64,000 bases of DNA from an uncultured Ignavibacteria bacterium (GCA_937873695.1 CALMYL010000005.1:1-64000), one strand, 5' to 3'. Counted from the stretch's first letter, positions 1 to 9,146 are shown. Notes: a model not told the origin generated them from the letters alone. A program made the numbers and translations.

Positions 1-13
1 GAAAACCATTTAA

Positions 14-3000
14 TTAATTTTGGCTTGCCTTTTTACATAAAAGGGGGAGAGCTTCCTTCATACTTCCCCCTGAACCGGAACCTCCGGTATATATTGTATC
101 ATAAATACCATCGCCAAGATTAATAGCCAGTCCGTCACCGCCGCCGATGATTTCACAGCCTGCAAGGTATGGATCAAAATTAAATGTTATCTGTGAGCCC
201 TGGTATCCTGAGGTTACCATGTTTATTGGCGGGACAACAGGTGAACCATCAACTTTAAAGCAGTTATTGGTTTCTTCGGTGGTGACTGCCGTGAACATCG
301 GGAAGTAGCCGTATAAATGATATGAACTCTGGTCGCTTGAAATATTAAAAATATTCTCGCCACCCTCAAGCAAAAAGTATGAACCATCGACATTAATGTT
401 ATTTGTTCCTGTACCTTCGTTTGAAATACTGTTCAATCCGCCAAGTGTAAATGCTCCGGAACTGTTTAGCTTTAGCTCACTTCCGCCAGCGGCAAATATG
501 CCCATAGAACCGTTTACGGTTGATGATATATTGTTTTGAACAACATCGATTGATGATGTCAGTGCGTTTATAGCTATGTAATTATCGGATATTGTGTTGC
601 CTTTTATTGCTCCGCCTATTACACCGCTTAGAAATACCGCAGTGTTACCTTCATTAAAAATGTTATTTTCCACTATTAAAGGAGTTGTTACACCTGCATA
701 TGATGATACATTTACCGTGGGTATGGTTGAGCCTGATGAATTAAATGTATTACTGCCCATGTATATATTATTTATCGCAATAAAGGGATTATTAAAGCAA
801 ATTGCATTAATTCCGCCCTTCAATGAACTGTTTGTATTAAAAGTACAGTTCCTGATATCAACCACGGGGCAATCAATTATATTAACGGCGTATGTTGTAT
901 CGTTTGCGAGTCCACTAAAAGTTGCGCCGTAAATCTTCACTTCGCAATTTGTGAAGCTGTGACCGCGCCACGAGCCGCCCGGTACCGCATCGCTTGTAAT
1001 ATTCTGCGGAGCTGATGTGTTCTGGTCACCCACGGTAAACACGCCGCCTGACATCACGAACTTAGAGCTATCGTTAAAATGTATGGTTGTGTTTGCGCCG
1101 ATGGTTATATTAAATCCATTATTGTAAACAGGCGCTTCGCAGGTGAAGGATTCGCCTGTGATAACTTCATCACCGGCAAGTATGCCGCCAGTTCTCATCA
1201 CAGGGCTTAATCTATAAATCTTCCCTTCACCAGGATTGAACCAGCCAAGATCAACATAATTATTATAAAGATATTTATTGAACCTGCCAACTTCTGAATT
1301 GGAAAGAATCTCAGTGATCTTCCATGTTGTATAATCCGGCAGCTCCGAGGAATTTACATCAAATGCTACCCTGATGTCTCTTCTGCCGTCATTATAATCA
1401 GGCTGAACGGGTGAACATCTTTTGTTAACTAACATAAAGTATTTTTCATACGGGTCTGCCGCGGTCTTTTTGAAAGTGCTTACCTGCAAATATCTTTCCT
1501 GGTTGCAGTCATATACTAAACTTGGGGGTACGTCCCCACCCGGCGCATCTTCATTGCATGCCGGCAAACCTGTACCCGGCTTATATGAAATTACATCTGA
1601 AAAATATGTGCTGCTGAGACACGATGCTCTTTCAAACCTGTATATGAAAGAACTTGTCTGCGTATTATCAAAGCTCATTAAAGTGGGACCCCACTGTTCA
1701 AGGCGCTGATTTAATCTTTTGAGCGAATCCCATTTAGGCTGGCCGTAAATATTATTAGCTCTTGGTATTCCATTTGAATCTACGAAACCGAAACTATAAT
1801 TATTACATGCCGTCATATTTCCAAAACTGGGATACCACCAGTAAATGATACCCTTCGCGCCGTAAGATACTGCCATATTAACCATCATATTCAGCTCTTC
1901 ATTTGTAGGCTCGCGGTCAATTTCACCGCCGGAGTACCACTGGTGAGCCTGAAGCATAGCTACAAAAGGAATATTCAGACTCTTTGAAAGGGCATTACCG
2001 CGCTTCATAAGGAACTGGTAAACCCCCGCAATGTGCGGTTCGTTGCCGCCGGCGGTATAATCTGAGCTTTCATACGCTTCACATGTTGTATCCATCTGTC
2101 CCTGCAGCCATCTGTCATAAGTACCCGGGGCTTCTTTGGTAAAAAGATCTGAATTAGTTGCGCTTACGGTAAAGGTATTTGGTATTAAGCTGTATTGCGA
2201 ATTCCCACCACAAACAACGGGTGTATCTGCGGTTATAGGGTACGGGTCACCAAGGTAGATCTGCCTCATTTCTGTTCTTTCAAAAAATAACTCCTCTATC
2301 ATTTCAGGGGTATTAATGGTATGCCTTAACCCCCAGGGCATATGGTGGTTGAACTGAGTAAGCTGATCCGCCATAAAGTTAATTTTACCGCCCGTTATGG
2401 AATCAATCTTTTTGTTTACATAAGCCATGCAGGGTATGTTATTGAACTCAAAAAGCTCTGTGTAAAAATTATATACATAAGGCGGCACATTTACCGCATT
2501 TGCTTCGTCTGATATCCACTGTTCATATACAAGGTCATTACCTTTCAAAAGTCTATCAGCCACATCATTTTCAACCTTAATATAATCTATCCACATTTCG
2601 CAGTTGCCTGACCATTCAATTTTGAAATCAGCATGCACGGCCGTAACAGCATCGGTTTCACATTCACCCCTTGCCCCATAGATATACGTGTCACCTAATT
2701 CGCCTTTAAATTGGATATATTGCGGATCTTGATCTTCAACAAAATAGAATTTATCAATGTAATCACCACTATAAAGATTTGATGTTTGATAGTTTCTTTG
2801 AAAATGTTTCGCCTTTATTGATACAGGCGCTATTTTATCAGTTGTTCCATCCTGCATTTTAACATATACTTTCAGAATTTCTATTTCTTTGTTAGCAGGG
2901 TTGACTATGAAGTTTCGAAACGCTCTCAACCTTGGTTTAACGTACCAGTCACATTCAGAATCGCCGCACCACTCGTTACCGCCACTTGTCATTTTTCTGC

Positions 3001-3604
3001 ACTGCTCAGTATTAGCCATCAGTCTTTCAAGGACTATCTTAGCTCCCGGTCCGCTTTCAGAATTACTTACATGCAATACAGAATCACCATCGTTAAACTG
3101 ATTATCAGGTATCACATTTCCGACCGCTTTATTAAAAGTATAAAACCAATAGGGATCTGTGCCCGGCAGTTTCTTTTCAGCCTGGTAAACGCTGCTTTGA
3201 CCGAAAGCGAGCCATTCTATCTTGGGCCTTTGCCAGATAAAACGGCTTTGGTTATGGTCTGTATACATTTCGTTAATTACATTTCTAATAGTTTGTGTCG
3301 GTACGGCAGCAAACAGACCTTCACCTCCTGTCAGCCAGGATTTTGGCGTATGCCTGTCGGTATCATTTGCAAACTGACCCGAATCATTTGCAACATACTG
3401 GTGTGTAGTATTGAAACCCGTTTCGTTATAATATGTATTATTGCCAAAGGGCTTATATGACTGCATGCATCCTATAAGAAATTTATCTGTATATGGCAGC
3501 GGAGGAGGTGACGTTTTGGTTTCAATGGCTGGATAATAGAAGTTTAGAACTAAAATCGGGGTAAGCAATATAAATGCAATTATATAAAGTTTGTTTTTCA
3601 TCAC
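14..3604 (-). CDS. Secreted glycosidase-like protein with C-terminal beta-helix
   Basis: A 1196-residue exported protein of unassigned function. A hydrophobic N-terminal segment (about residues 5-24) looks like a signal peptide or anchor. The middle contains a stretch near residues 580-592 (K-G-I-I-Y-W-W-Y-P-S-F-G) resembling the late strands of glycoside-hydrolase TIM barrels, so carbohydrate hydrolysis is possible but not shown. From about residue 803 to 1130 there are N/G/I-rich repeats typical of right-handed parallel beta-helices (NosD/pectate-lyase-like). It is unusually cysteine-rich in the first 750 residues. Unlike the neighbouring secreted genes it has no YPNPFNP-type T9SS sorting domain; it ends in a short basic tail. 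Either it is exported differently or the C-terminus has been lost. The start is the first ATG of the frame (MMKN). Confidence 0.7.
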   Translation of the reverse strand: MMKNKLYIIAFILLTPILVLNFYYPAIETKTSPPPLPYTDKFLIGCMQSYKPFGNNTYYNETGFNTTHQYVANDSGQFANDTDRHTPKSWLTGGEGLFAAVPTQTIRNVINEMYTDHNQSRFIWQRPKIEWLAFGQSSVYQAEKKLPGTDPYWFYTFNKAVGNVIPDNQFNDGDSVLHVSNSESGPGAKIVLERLMANTEQCRKMTSGGNEWCGDSECDWYVKPRLRAFRNFIVNPANKEIEILKVYVKMQDGTTDKIAPVSIKAKHFQRNYQTSNLYSGDYIDKFYFVEDQDPQYIQFKGELGDTYIYGARGECETDAVTAVHADFKIEWSGNCEMWIDYIKVENDVADRLLKGNDLVYEQWISDEANAVNVPPYVYNFYTELFEFNNIPCMAYVNKKIDSITGGKINFMADQLTQFNHHMPWGLRHTINTPEMIEELFFERTEMRQIYLGDPYPITADTPVVCGGNSQYSLIPNTFTVSATNSDLFTKEAPGTYDRWLQGQMDTTCEAYESSDYTAGGNEPHIAGVYQFLMKRGNALSKSLNIPFVAMLQAHQWYSGGEIDREPTNEELNMMVNMAVSYGAKGIIYWWYPSFGNMTACNNYSFGFVDSNGIPRANNIYGQPKWDSLKRLNQRLEQWGPTLMSFDNTQTSSFIYRFERASCLSSTYFSDVISYKPGTGLPACNEDAPGGDVPPSLVYDCNQERYLQVSTFKKTAADPYEKYFMLVNKRCSPVQPDYNDGRRDIRVAFDVNSSELPDYTTWKITEILSNSEVGRFNKYLYNNYVDLGWFNPGEGKIYRLSPVMRTGGILAGDEVITGESFTCEAPVYNNGFNITIGANTTIHFNDSSKFVMSGGVFTVGDQNTSAPQNITSDAVPGGSWRGHSFTNCEVKIYGATFSGLANDTTYAVNIIDCPVVDIRNCTFNTNSSLKGGINAICFNNPFIAINNIYMGSNTFNSSGSTIPTVNVSSYAGVTTPLIVENNIFNEGNTAVFLSGVIGGAIKGNTISDNYIAINALTSSIDVVQNNISSTVNGSMGIFAAGGSELKLNSSGAFTLGGLNSISNEGTGTNNINVDGSYFLLEGGENIFNISSDQSSYHLYGYFPMFTAVTTEETNNCFKVDGSPVVPPINMVTSGYQGSQITFNFDPYLAGCEIIGGGDGLAINLGDGIYDTIYTGGSGSGGSMKEALPLLCKKASQN

Positions 3605-3724
3605 TATTAATGTTTAAGTTATTTGATCTATTGTTACGCCACCCCTGGTTAACAACCTCTCAACAATAACCGCGTGTAGTTTTGTTTTGATAATCTGCAT
3701 CAGCAGTGCTCAAAAAAAACTTCG

Positions 3725-5119
3725 TTATTTTAACAATATCATTTTTTTAGTTTCAGTAAATACCTCCTTTCCTGTTATTACTGTTAGAGTGCAGAAGTAT
3801 ATACCTGAAGCCAGGCCGGCTGCATTCCAGTCTGTTTCATATACCCCTGCATTAAGTTCTTCATTCAGTAATTTCTGAATCTTTTTGCCTGTTACATCGT
3901 ATATTGTTATTTCTGCATTAATGTGTTTTAATAATTGAAACTTTATTTTTGTGTTAGGGTTGAACGGATTGGGATGGTTCTGAAATAATTTAAATTCCTT
4001 CGGTATTTCTGTATTAATTTGTTCAAATGCAGTTATCCATACAGGGTCTCCGCCTGTGGTTGTGTGGATGCCTGTATTATTAATACTATAATACCAACCA
4101 TGATTTTTGTCGGTAAACTTTACATATTGCTCAAACGGAAGTAAAGCTGTATCAGGTATTTGGAATAACCAGTTATTCCCTCCATTGGTTGTTCTGAATA
4201 TTATTGATTTCACACTATTATTAGGATATAACATATACCCGCCTGAACCCCAAATAGTATCTTTGTTTAATACACTGAACCTTAACAGATTACTTGTAAA
4301 AATCATACCTCCATATGGCATTAATTGCTTGATCCATGTATTGCCGCCGTTAGAGGTAAATTTCATAGTATCACCTCTTGTTCTCCAGCCTGTTAAACTA
4401 TCAATAAAGTAAATATCATAAAACCACTCACCGCTGACATTTATATTCCAATTCAAGCCGCCGTTTGTGGTTTTCCGTATGCTTGACGAGCCTGAATTAT
4501 CCGATATAAATCCTATCCGCTCATTAAACATATATATCTTCTCAGGGTTCTGGCTCCCGGCTGAATACTGCTGTACCCAGTTCGCTCCGCCGGTGGAGGT
4601 GAAGAAGACACCGCCGGTAAAACTTTCAGACGCGACAAGCCAAATGGTGTCCTCATTTAATACACTCATATCTTCGTAGTTTTGTGCACTAACTGGTACG
4701 TTCAATGAGGTCCAGTCGAAACCCCCATCGGTACTTTTGCTTAATCCTTTAAACCCGCTTGTTTGAGAGGCTCCGCATACAAAACCAGTTAAAGAATTCA
4801 AAAATTTCACTTTGTTATGTCCAACAAACTGTCCGATTCTGCTATTAGCAATAAACCAAGTATTTCCGCTGTTAGTTGTTTTTAAAACATAAGCAGTATC
4901 ATTCTGAAACCTGTATGGCGTAACTGCCCATCCCGTTAAGCTATCGAGGAAATAAATGTCTGAAATTGTCCTTCCGTTGAGATTCGGCAAAAACTGCTGG
5001 AACCAGTTGCCAACTGCCGGTGAGGCAGGTGTACCCAATATTATTGCAGGCATTATTATGCCTGTTAGAAGTATTGTTGTAATTACAAGTGTAAGCGATA
5101 TTTTAAGCAGTTTTTTCAA
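3725..5119 (-). CDS. YCF48/BNR-repeat protein with T9SS sorting domain
   Basis: A 464-residue secreted protein. A signal peptide (K-K-L-L-K then a hydrophobic run ending before G-T-P-A-S-P) is followed by repeated units of the form T-T-N-S/G-G-N-T-W ... D-x-L/N-T-G-W, characteristic of YCF48/BNR-type beta-propeller repeats. From about residue 370 there is a T9SS type-A sorting domain (F-Q-N-H-P-N-P-F-N-P, then G-I-Y-F-C-T-L and a final K-K-M-I-L-L-K). Established family knowledge says such domains direct export through the outer membrane and anchoring at the cell surface. It is the best-preserved relative of the broken gene at 8025-8983, whose N-terminus is nearly the same. No enzymatic motif is visible; a surface adhesion or scaffold role is only inferred. 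Confidence 0.85.
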   Translation of the reverse strand: MKKLLKISLTLVITTILLTGIIMPAIILGTPASPAVGNWFQQFLPNLNGRTISDIYFLDSLTGWAVTPYRFQNDTAYVLKTTNSGNTWFIANSRIGQFVGHNKVKFLNSLTGFVCGASQTSGFKGLSKSTDGGFDWTSLNVPVSAQNYEDMSVLNEDTIWLVASESFTGGVFFTSTGGANWVQQYSAGSQNPEKIYMFNERIGFISDNSGSSSIRKTTNGGLNWNINVSGEWFYDIYFIDSLTGWRTRGDTMKFTSNGGNTWIKQLMPYGGMIFTSNLLRFSVLNKDTIWGSGGYMLYPNNSVKSIIFRTTNGGNNWLFQIPDTALLPFEQYVKFTDKNHGWYYSINNTGIHTTTGGDPVWITAFEQINTEIPKEFKLFQNHPNPFNPNTKIKFQLLKHINAEITIYDVTGKKIQKLLNEELNAGVYETDWNAAGLASGIYFCTLTVITGKEVFTETKKMILLK

Positions 5120-5220
5120 ATTATATTTTTGGGTTTTTATATAATAATTTTACTAAAATTAATGTATTTAATTTGATGTTACAATACTTAATATTCAAGT
5201 ATTTAGTATGTTATTTATAC

Positions 5221-5262
5221 TCCCGCCTTGCGGGACTTCTGTTCAAATAGCTATCGCTATTT
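5221..5262. repeat. Paired stem-loops downstream of and overlapping a stop codon
   Basis: Two adjacent perfect hairpins: TCCCGC-ctt-GCGGGA (5221-5235) and AAATAGC-tatc-GCTATTT (5245-5262). The second overlaps the stop codon of the minus-strand gene at 5257-6531. No T-tract follows, so a simple rho-independent terminator is unlikely. The layout matches other stem-loop pairs in this window. Confidence 0.6.
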
Positions 5263-6531
5263 TATCATCAGCATCTTTTTAGTTTCAGTAAATACCTCCT
5301 TTGCTGTGATTACTGTTAATTTGTAAAAATATATACCTGATGAATATTTACTGCCGTCAAAATCTATCTGATATGTACCCACATTTTGTTCCTGATCTAT
5401 TAAATCGATTATATGTCTTCCTGTAATATCAAAAATGGATAATTTTACCTGTGATCTGTTATTTGGTATTTGGTATTTGATATTTGTTTTTGGATTAAAC
5501 GGGTTGGGATAGTTTTGGTATAACTGAATTTTATTAGGAATTTCAGTACTTATAATATTAACGCTAACTATGTTACCCCCGCCATTGGTGGTTTTTATTA
5601 TACTATTCTGATTGTAACCACCATAAACAATATTTGTATCAACTGCGAATATCTTATTTACTGAAATTGGAACAGGCTGCCTGCCGTAAGTCTGAAAAAA
5701 ATTATTAGTTTTAAGGACAGTATCTGATGATAAAGTTAACCAACCGGTATTCCCAATAACTGCAATTCTCGCCTGCAATACATTATCTTCATTGATATCT
5801 ATCCAGTTGTATCCACCATTGGTTGTTTGACTAAAGCAAAATAATCCTCGGGTAACAATCCCATTAGAACTATCTTTAAAATACATATCCTGAATTGAAC
5901 CACAAGCTCCGTTCAAGGTTGCGATTTGAACCCAGTTTATTCCTGAGTTTGTTGTACGTAATAAATTTAAACCTGCATAACACCAGCCCCAGTACTCACC
6001 GTTTATCTTTTCCTTCAGCATGAATATCCGTTCAAATGACCCCCCTCCAATATTATGCTGAACCTGAAATGATACTCCACCATCTGTTGTCCTCCATATC
6101 CGGCGCATAAAATTGCCATTTTCTCCGCAAACCCAACCAGTATCATTATTAATAAAATTCATATGTATAAATATGTCATTTGTACTAAATATTAGATTCC
6201 AATTTGATCCACTATTGGTTGTTCTGTATATTTGAGAAATTAGACTCGAAGTCTGGGCAAGAACTATTCCTGTGTTTGAATCAAAAAATCTTAGATAATA
6301 ATATCCTGTTGTTCCACCTGTTATTTGAGTATTCCAGCTTTGTCCGCCATCTGTGGTTTTGATAAGCAATTTAGGTGAAGTTAATGTCATCCATCCGGTA
6401 TTTGCATTAACAAAATACATATCATAAACCGTACCTGTTACTGGAAGGTTAGGCAGTTGGATCCATTGGCTGTAACAATGAGTAATCAGCAATGAGCAAT
6501 TAATAATAAGTATGTACAGGTGTTTTTTCAT
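5257..6531 (-). CDS. YCF48/BNR-repeat protein with T9SS sorting domain
   Basis: A 424-residue secreted protein. Residues 1-21 form a short signal peptide (I-I-N-C-S-L-L-I-T-H-C), partly encoded by degenerate 7-bp repeats. Six or so YCF48/BNR-type repeats follow (T-T-D/N-G/S-G-x-x-W). A T9SS type-A domain begins near residue 333 (L-Y-Q-N-Y-P-N-P-F-N-P) and ends in K-K-M-L-M-I-K. The first 170 codons and the upstream DNA are identical to the next gene (6635-7921); the last third is different. A second 7-bp array lies in the sorting-domain linker. It is a surface or secreted protein of unknown role, and the N-terminal identity suggests recent duplication or gene conversion. Confidence 0.85.
   Translation of the reverse strand: MKKHLYILIINCSLLITHCYSQWIQLPNLPVTGTVYDMYFVNANTGWMTLTSPKLLIKTTDGGQSWNTQITGGTTGYYYLRFFDSNTGIVLAQTSSLISQIYRTTNSGSNWNLIFSTNDIFIHMNFINNDTGWVCGENGNFMRRIWRTTDGGVSFQVQHNIGGGSFERIFMLKEKINGEYWGWCYAGLNLLRTTNSGINWVQIATLNGACGSIQDMYFKDSSNGIVTRGLFCFSQTTNGGYNWIDINEDNVLQARIAVIGNTGWLTLSSDTVLKTNNFFQTYGRQPVPISVNKIFAVDTNIVYGGYNQNSIIKTTNGGGNIVSVNIISTEIPNKIQLYQNYPNPFNPKTNIKYQIPNNRSQVKLSIFDITGRHIIDLIDQEQNVGTYQIDFDGSKYSSGIYFYKLTVITAKEVFTETKKMLMIK
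5461..5488. repeat. Heptanucleotide tandem array (ATTTGGT type)
   Basis: Four consecutive 7-mers: ATTTGGT, ATTTGGT, ATTTGAT, ATTTGTT. The array lies inside the coding sequence of the T9SS gene at 5257-6531, where it encodes the linker just after the YPNPFNP motif (residues N-I-K-Y-Q-I-P-N-N). The same 7-mers recur at 20958-20985 in the same orientation. Confidence 0.75.
6471..6512. repeat. Degenerate heptanucleotide array in a signal peptide
   Basis: Six 7-mers in register: TGTAACA, ATGAGTA, ATCAGCA, ATGAGCA, ATTAATA, ATAAGTA (loose consensus ATnAGnA). On the minus strand they encode part of the signal peptide of the gene at 5257-6531. An identical copy is at 7861-7902 because it lies inside the long direct repeat. 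Confidence 0.65.
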
Positions 6532-6634
6532 GATTTACACTTAAAACATAAGGCTAAATTACAGTTATTTCAAGTGTAATCTGCCTCCGTAAATGTTATG
6601 TTTTATTTTTAAATTTTAAGAGCTGATTTTTCTC

Positions 6635-7921
6635 TTACTTTATTAAAACCATTTTCTTTGTTTCAGTATTATCTTCTGTTGTTAATTTGTAAAAATATGT
6701 ACCGCTTGGATGGGCTGATGCATCCCATATTACTTCATATGTGCCGGCTTGTTGTTTCCGGTTTAGTAAAATTTCAACTTCTCTTCCAAGCAGATCGAAA
6801 ACAATCAATTTCACACTTGACTGCCCAGGCAGTTTTGACGTTTGACGTTTGACTGCATACCTGATATTTGTAACCGGATTGAAAGGGTTAGGATAATTTT
6901 GATAAAGTGCAAACTCACCAGGTATTTCAGTGCTTATAATATTTACTGATACAATATTTCCGCCGCCATTGGTGGTTTTTATCATATTTGTTTGGTTTAA
7001 GCCTGCAAATACGTTTAAGGTAACAACTGCAAATATTTTTATCCCAATTGCCGGCAATATTTGTTTCCCGTATGTTTGAAAGAAATTTGTTGTTTTTATA
7101 ATACTATCTGCTGCCATTGTAATCCAGCCTGTATTTTGATTAGCCATTGAAATCCTGCAGCCATTTGATACATTAACTTCACTTAAGGTCAACCAGTTAA
7201 TCCCACCATCTGATGTTTTGTTAATACAACCGCTTCCTCTTACCAATACACCATTCGCAGTATCAGCAAACACCATATCCTGGATAGAACCGCATGCACC
7301 GTTCAAGGTTGCGATTTGAACCCAGTTTACTCCTGAATTTGTTGTGCGTAATAAATTTAAACCTGCATAACACCAGCCCCAATATTCACCGTTTACTTTT
7401 TCCTTTAGCATTACTATCCGTTCAAATGACCCCCCTCCAATATTATGCTGAACCTGAAATGATACTCCACCATCTGTTGTCCTCCATATCCGGCGCATAA
7501 AATTGCCATTTTCTCCGCAAACCCAACCAGTATCATTATTAATAAAATTCATATGTATAAATATGTCATTTGTACTAAATATTAGATTCCAATTTGATCC
7601 ACTATTGGTTGTTCTGTATATTTGAGAAATTAGACTCGAAGTCTGGGCAAGAACTATTCCTGTGTTTGAATCAAAAAATCTTAGATAATAATATCCTGTT
7701 GTTCCACCTGTTATTTGAGTATTCCAGCTTTGTCCGCCATCTGTGGTTTTGATAAGCAATTTAGGTGAAGTTAATGTCATCCATCCGGTATTTGCATTAA
7801 CAAAATACATATCATAAACCGTACCTGTTACTGGAAGGTTAGGCAGTTGGATCCATTGGCTGTAACAATGAGTAATCAGCAATGAGCAATTAATAATAAG
7901 TATGTACAGGTGTTTTTTCAT
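6635..7921 (-). CDS. YCF48/BNR-repeat protein with T9SS sorting domain (chimeric)
   Basis: A 428-residue secreted protein with the same plan as its neighbours: signal peptide, YCF48/BNR-type repeats, and a T9SS type-A domain from about residue 335 (A-L-Y-Q-N-Y-P-N-P-F-N-P to K-K-M-V-L-I-K). It is a mosaic. Its 5' part (7415-7921) is identical to the 5' part of the gene at 5257-6531. Its 3' part (6635-7219) is identical to the 3' part of the broken gene at 8025-8983. Only the central 195 bp (7220-7414) is its own. The sorting-domain linker holds three GTCAAAC-type 7-mers. The mosaic points to unequal recombination between neighbours, or to an assembly join inside the repeat. Confidence 0.8.
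   Translation of the reverse strand: MKKHLYILIINCSLLITHCYSQWIQLPNLPVTGTVYDMYFVNANTGWMTLTSPKLLIKTTDGGQSWNTQITGGTTGYYYLRFFDSNTGIVLAQTSSLISQIYRTTNSGSNWNLIFSTNDIFIHMNFINNDTGWVCGENGNFMRRIWRTTDGGVSFQVQHNIGGGSFERIVMLKEKVNGEYWGWCYAGLNLLRTTNSGVNWVQIATLNGACGSIQDMVFADTANGVLVRGSGCINKTSDGGINWLTLSEVNVSNGCRISMANQNTGWITMAADSIIKTTNFFQTYGKQILPAIGIKIFAVVTLNVFAGLNQTNMIKTTNGGGNIVSVNIISTEIPGEFALYQNYPNPFNPVTNIRYAVKRQTSKLPGQSSVKLIVFDLLGREVEILLNRKQQAGTYEVIWDASAHPSGTYFYKLTTEDNTETKKMVLIK
6834..6854. repeat. Heptanucleotide tandem array (TTTGACG type)
   Basis: Three 7-mers in a row: TTTGACG, TTTGACG, TTTGACT. The array is inside the sorting-domain coding region, just after the YPNPFNP motif. That is the same protein position as the unrelated 7-mer array in the neighbouring gene at 5461-5488. 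An identical copy is at 8224-8244. Confidence 0.75.
7861..7902. repeat. Degenerate heptanucleotide array in a signal peptide (second copy)
   Basis: Exact copy of the array at 6471-6512, carried by the long direct repeat. It encodes part of the signal peptide of the gene at 6635-7921. Confidence 0.6.
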
Positions 7922-8024
7922 GATTTACACTTAAAACATAAGGCTAAATTACAGTTATTTCAAGTGTAATCTGCCTCCGTAAATGTTATGTTTTATTTTT
8001 AAATTTTAAGAGCTGATTTTTCTC

Positions 8025-8983
8025 TTACTTTATTAAAACCATTTTCTTTGTTTCAGTATTATCTTCTGTTGTTAATTTGTAAAAATATGTACCGCTTGGA
8101 TGGGCTGATGCATCCCATATTACTTCATATGTGCCGGCTTGTTGTTTCCGGTTTAGTAAAATTTCAACTTCTCTTCCAAGCAGATCGAAAACAATCAATT
8201 TCACACTTGACTGCCCAGGCAGTTTTGACGTTTGACGTTTGACTGCATACCTGATATTTGTAACCGGATTGAAAGGGTTAGGATAATTTTGATAAAGTGC
8301 AAACTCACCAGGTATTTCAGTGCTTATAATATTTACTGATACAATATTTCCGCCGCCATTGGTGGTTTTTATCATATTTGTTTGGTTTAAGCCTGCAAAT
8401 ACGTTTAAGGTAACAACTGCAAATATTTTTATCCCAATTGCCGGCAATATTTGTTTCCCGTATGTTTGAAAGAAATTTGTTGTTTTTATAATACTATCTG
8501 CTGCCATTGTAATCCAGCCTGTATTTTGATTAGCCATTGAAATCCTGCAGCCATTTGATACATTAACTTCACTTAAGGTCAACCAGTTAATCCCACCATC
8601 TGATGTTTTATAGATTCCTCTCACATCTGTAGTATAACCTGTATTTGGGTTTAAAAAATAAATCTTGAAATATCCAGAGAACCCGCCGCCCGTTTGCAAC
8701 TTTCTATGATGGATTGTCCAATTATCTACTGAATTGGTTGTTCTTAGCACAAATATTGTATCACTACCCAGATTTGTAGCATTGGTTACTGCCCAACCTG
8801 TCAGGTATCTAAAAAGAAAATATCCTGTATGCTCCTTCCTCCAATATTCGGCAAGAACTGCTGGTACCAGTTGCCAACTGCAGGTGATGCTGGTGTGCCC
8901 AAAAGCATATCAGGTCTAATAAAGCCAACAGACATAACTATTCCTATTAACAGTGTAAGCGCTATTTTAAGCAGTTTTTTCAA
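8025..8983 (-). pseudogene. Frameshifted YCF48/BNR T9SS protein gene
   Basis: Two partial reading frames form one gene. The 5' part (8983 down to 8801, 60 codons) starts M-K-K-L-L-K-I-A and matches the N-terminus of the gene at 3725-5119, up to I-F-F-L-D-T. There the frame ends at TGA. The expected continuation L-T-G-W-A-V-T is in the next frame from position 8804 and runs open to the stop at 8025, through YCF48-type repeats and a T9SS sorting domain. Adding one C at the GATACCTGA site would restore D-T-L-T-G-W exactly, so a single-base loss (or a sequencing error in a short C run) explains the break. The 3' 585 bp are identical to the gene at 6635-7921. Confidence 0.85.
8224..8244. repeat. 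Heptanucleotide tandem array (TTTGACG type, second copy)
   Basis: Exact copy of the array at 6834-6854, carried by the long direct repeat, inside the sorting domain of the broken gene. Confidence 0.7.
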
Positions 8984-9114
8984 ATTGTCGGGAATTTGAT
9001 TAATGTAAAATTAATATAATTTCTTAAAACATACAAATTAATAAACCACAGTATCAAAAAACCCTGATTTCAAACAATTTAGCGGTTCTCATGCCCCTAT
9101 ACCCTCCTTATTTC

Positions 9115-9146
9115 ATTGCAATAAAAATCAAATTTCAGTAATTTTG
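9115..9146 (+). promoter_or_regulatory. Bacteroidota-type promoter for glgA
   Basis: A -33-like ATTG (9115-9118), a 20-nt spacer and a perfect -7 element TAATTTTG (9139-9146) match the Bacteroidota consensus (TTTG, 19-21 nt, TAnnTTTG). The expected transcript start is about 20-25 nt before the glgA ATG. Confidence 0.55.

Larger units (their letters stand above)
6025..7219. repeat. Direct repeat, copy 1 (about 1195 bp)
   Basis: This stretch reads identically to 7415-8609, at a constant offset of 1390 bp. It spans the 5' half of the gene at 5257-6531, the 104-bp intergenic region and the 3' half of the gene at 6635-7921. Sequence differs immediately outside both ends (6024 against 7414; 7220 against 8610). 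Confidence 0.9.
7415..8609. repeat. Direct repeat, copy 2 (about 1195 bp)
   Basis: Second copy of the exact direct repeat at 6025-7219. It covers the 5' half of the gene at 6635-7921, the intergenic region and the 3' half of the broken gene at 8025-8983. Confidence 0.9.

Noticed and set aside
3071-3460. 129-residue plus-strand frame within the large secreted gene
   Set aside because: No coding signature; antisense to a clear long gene with a signal peptide.
6025-8609. Long direct repeat considered as an insertion sequence or composite transposon
   Set aside because: No transposase, no inverted terminal repeats and the repeat boundaries fall inside homologous coding regions; gene duplication/conversion explains it.
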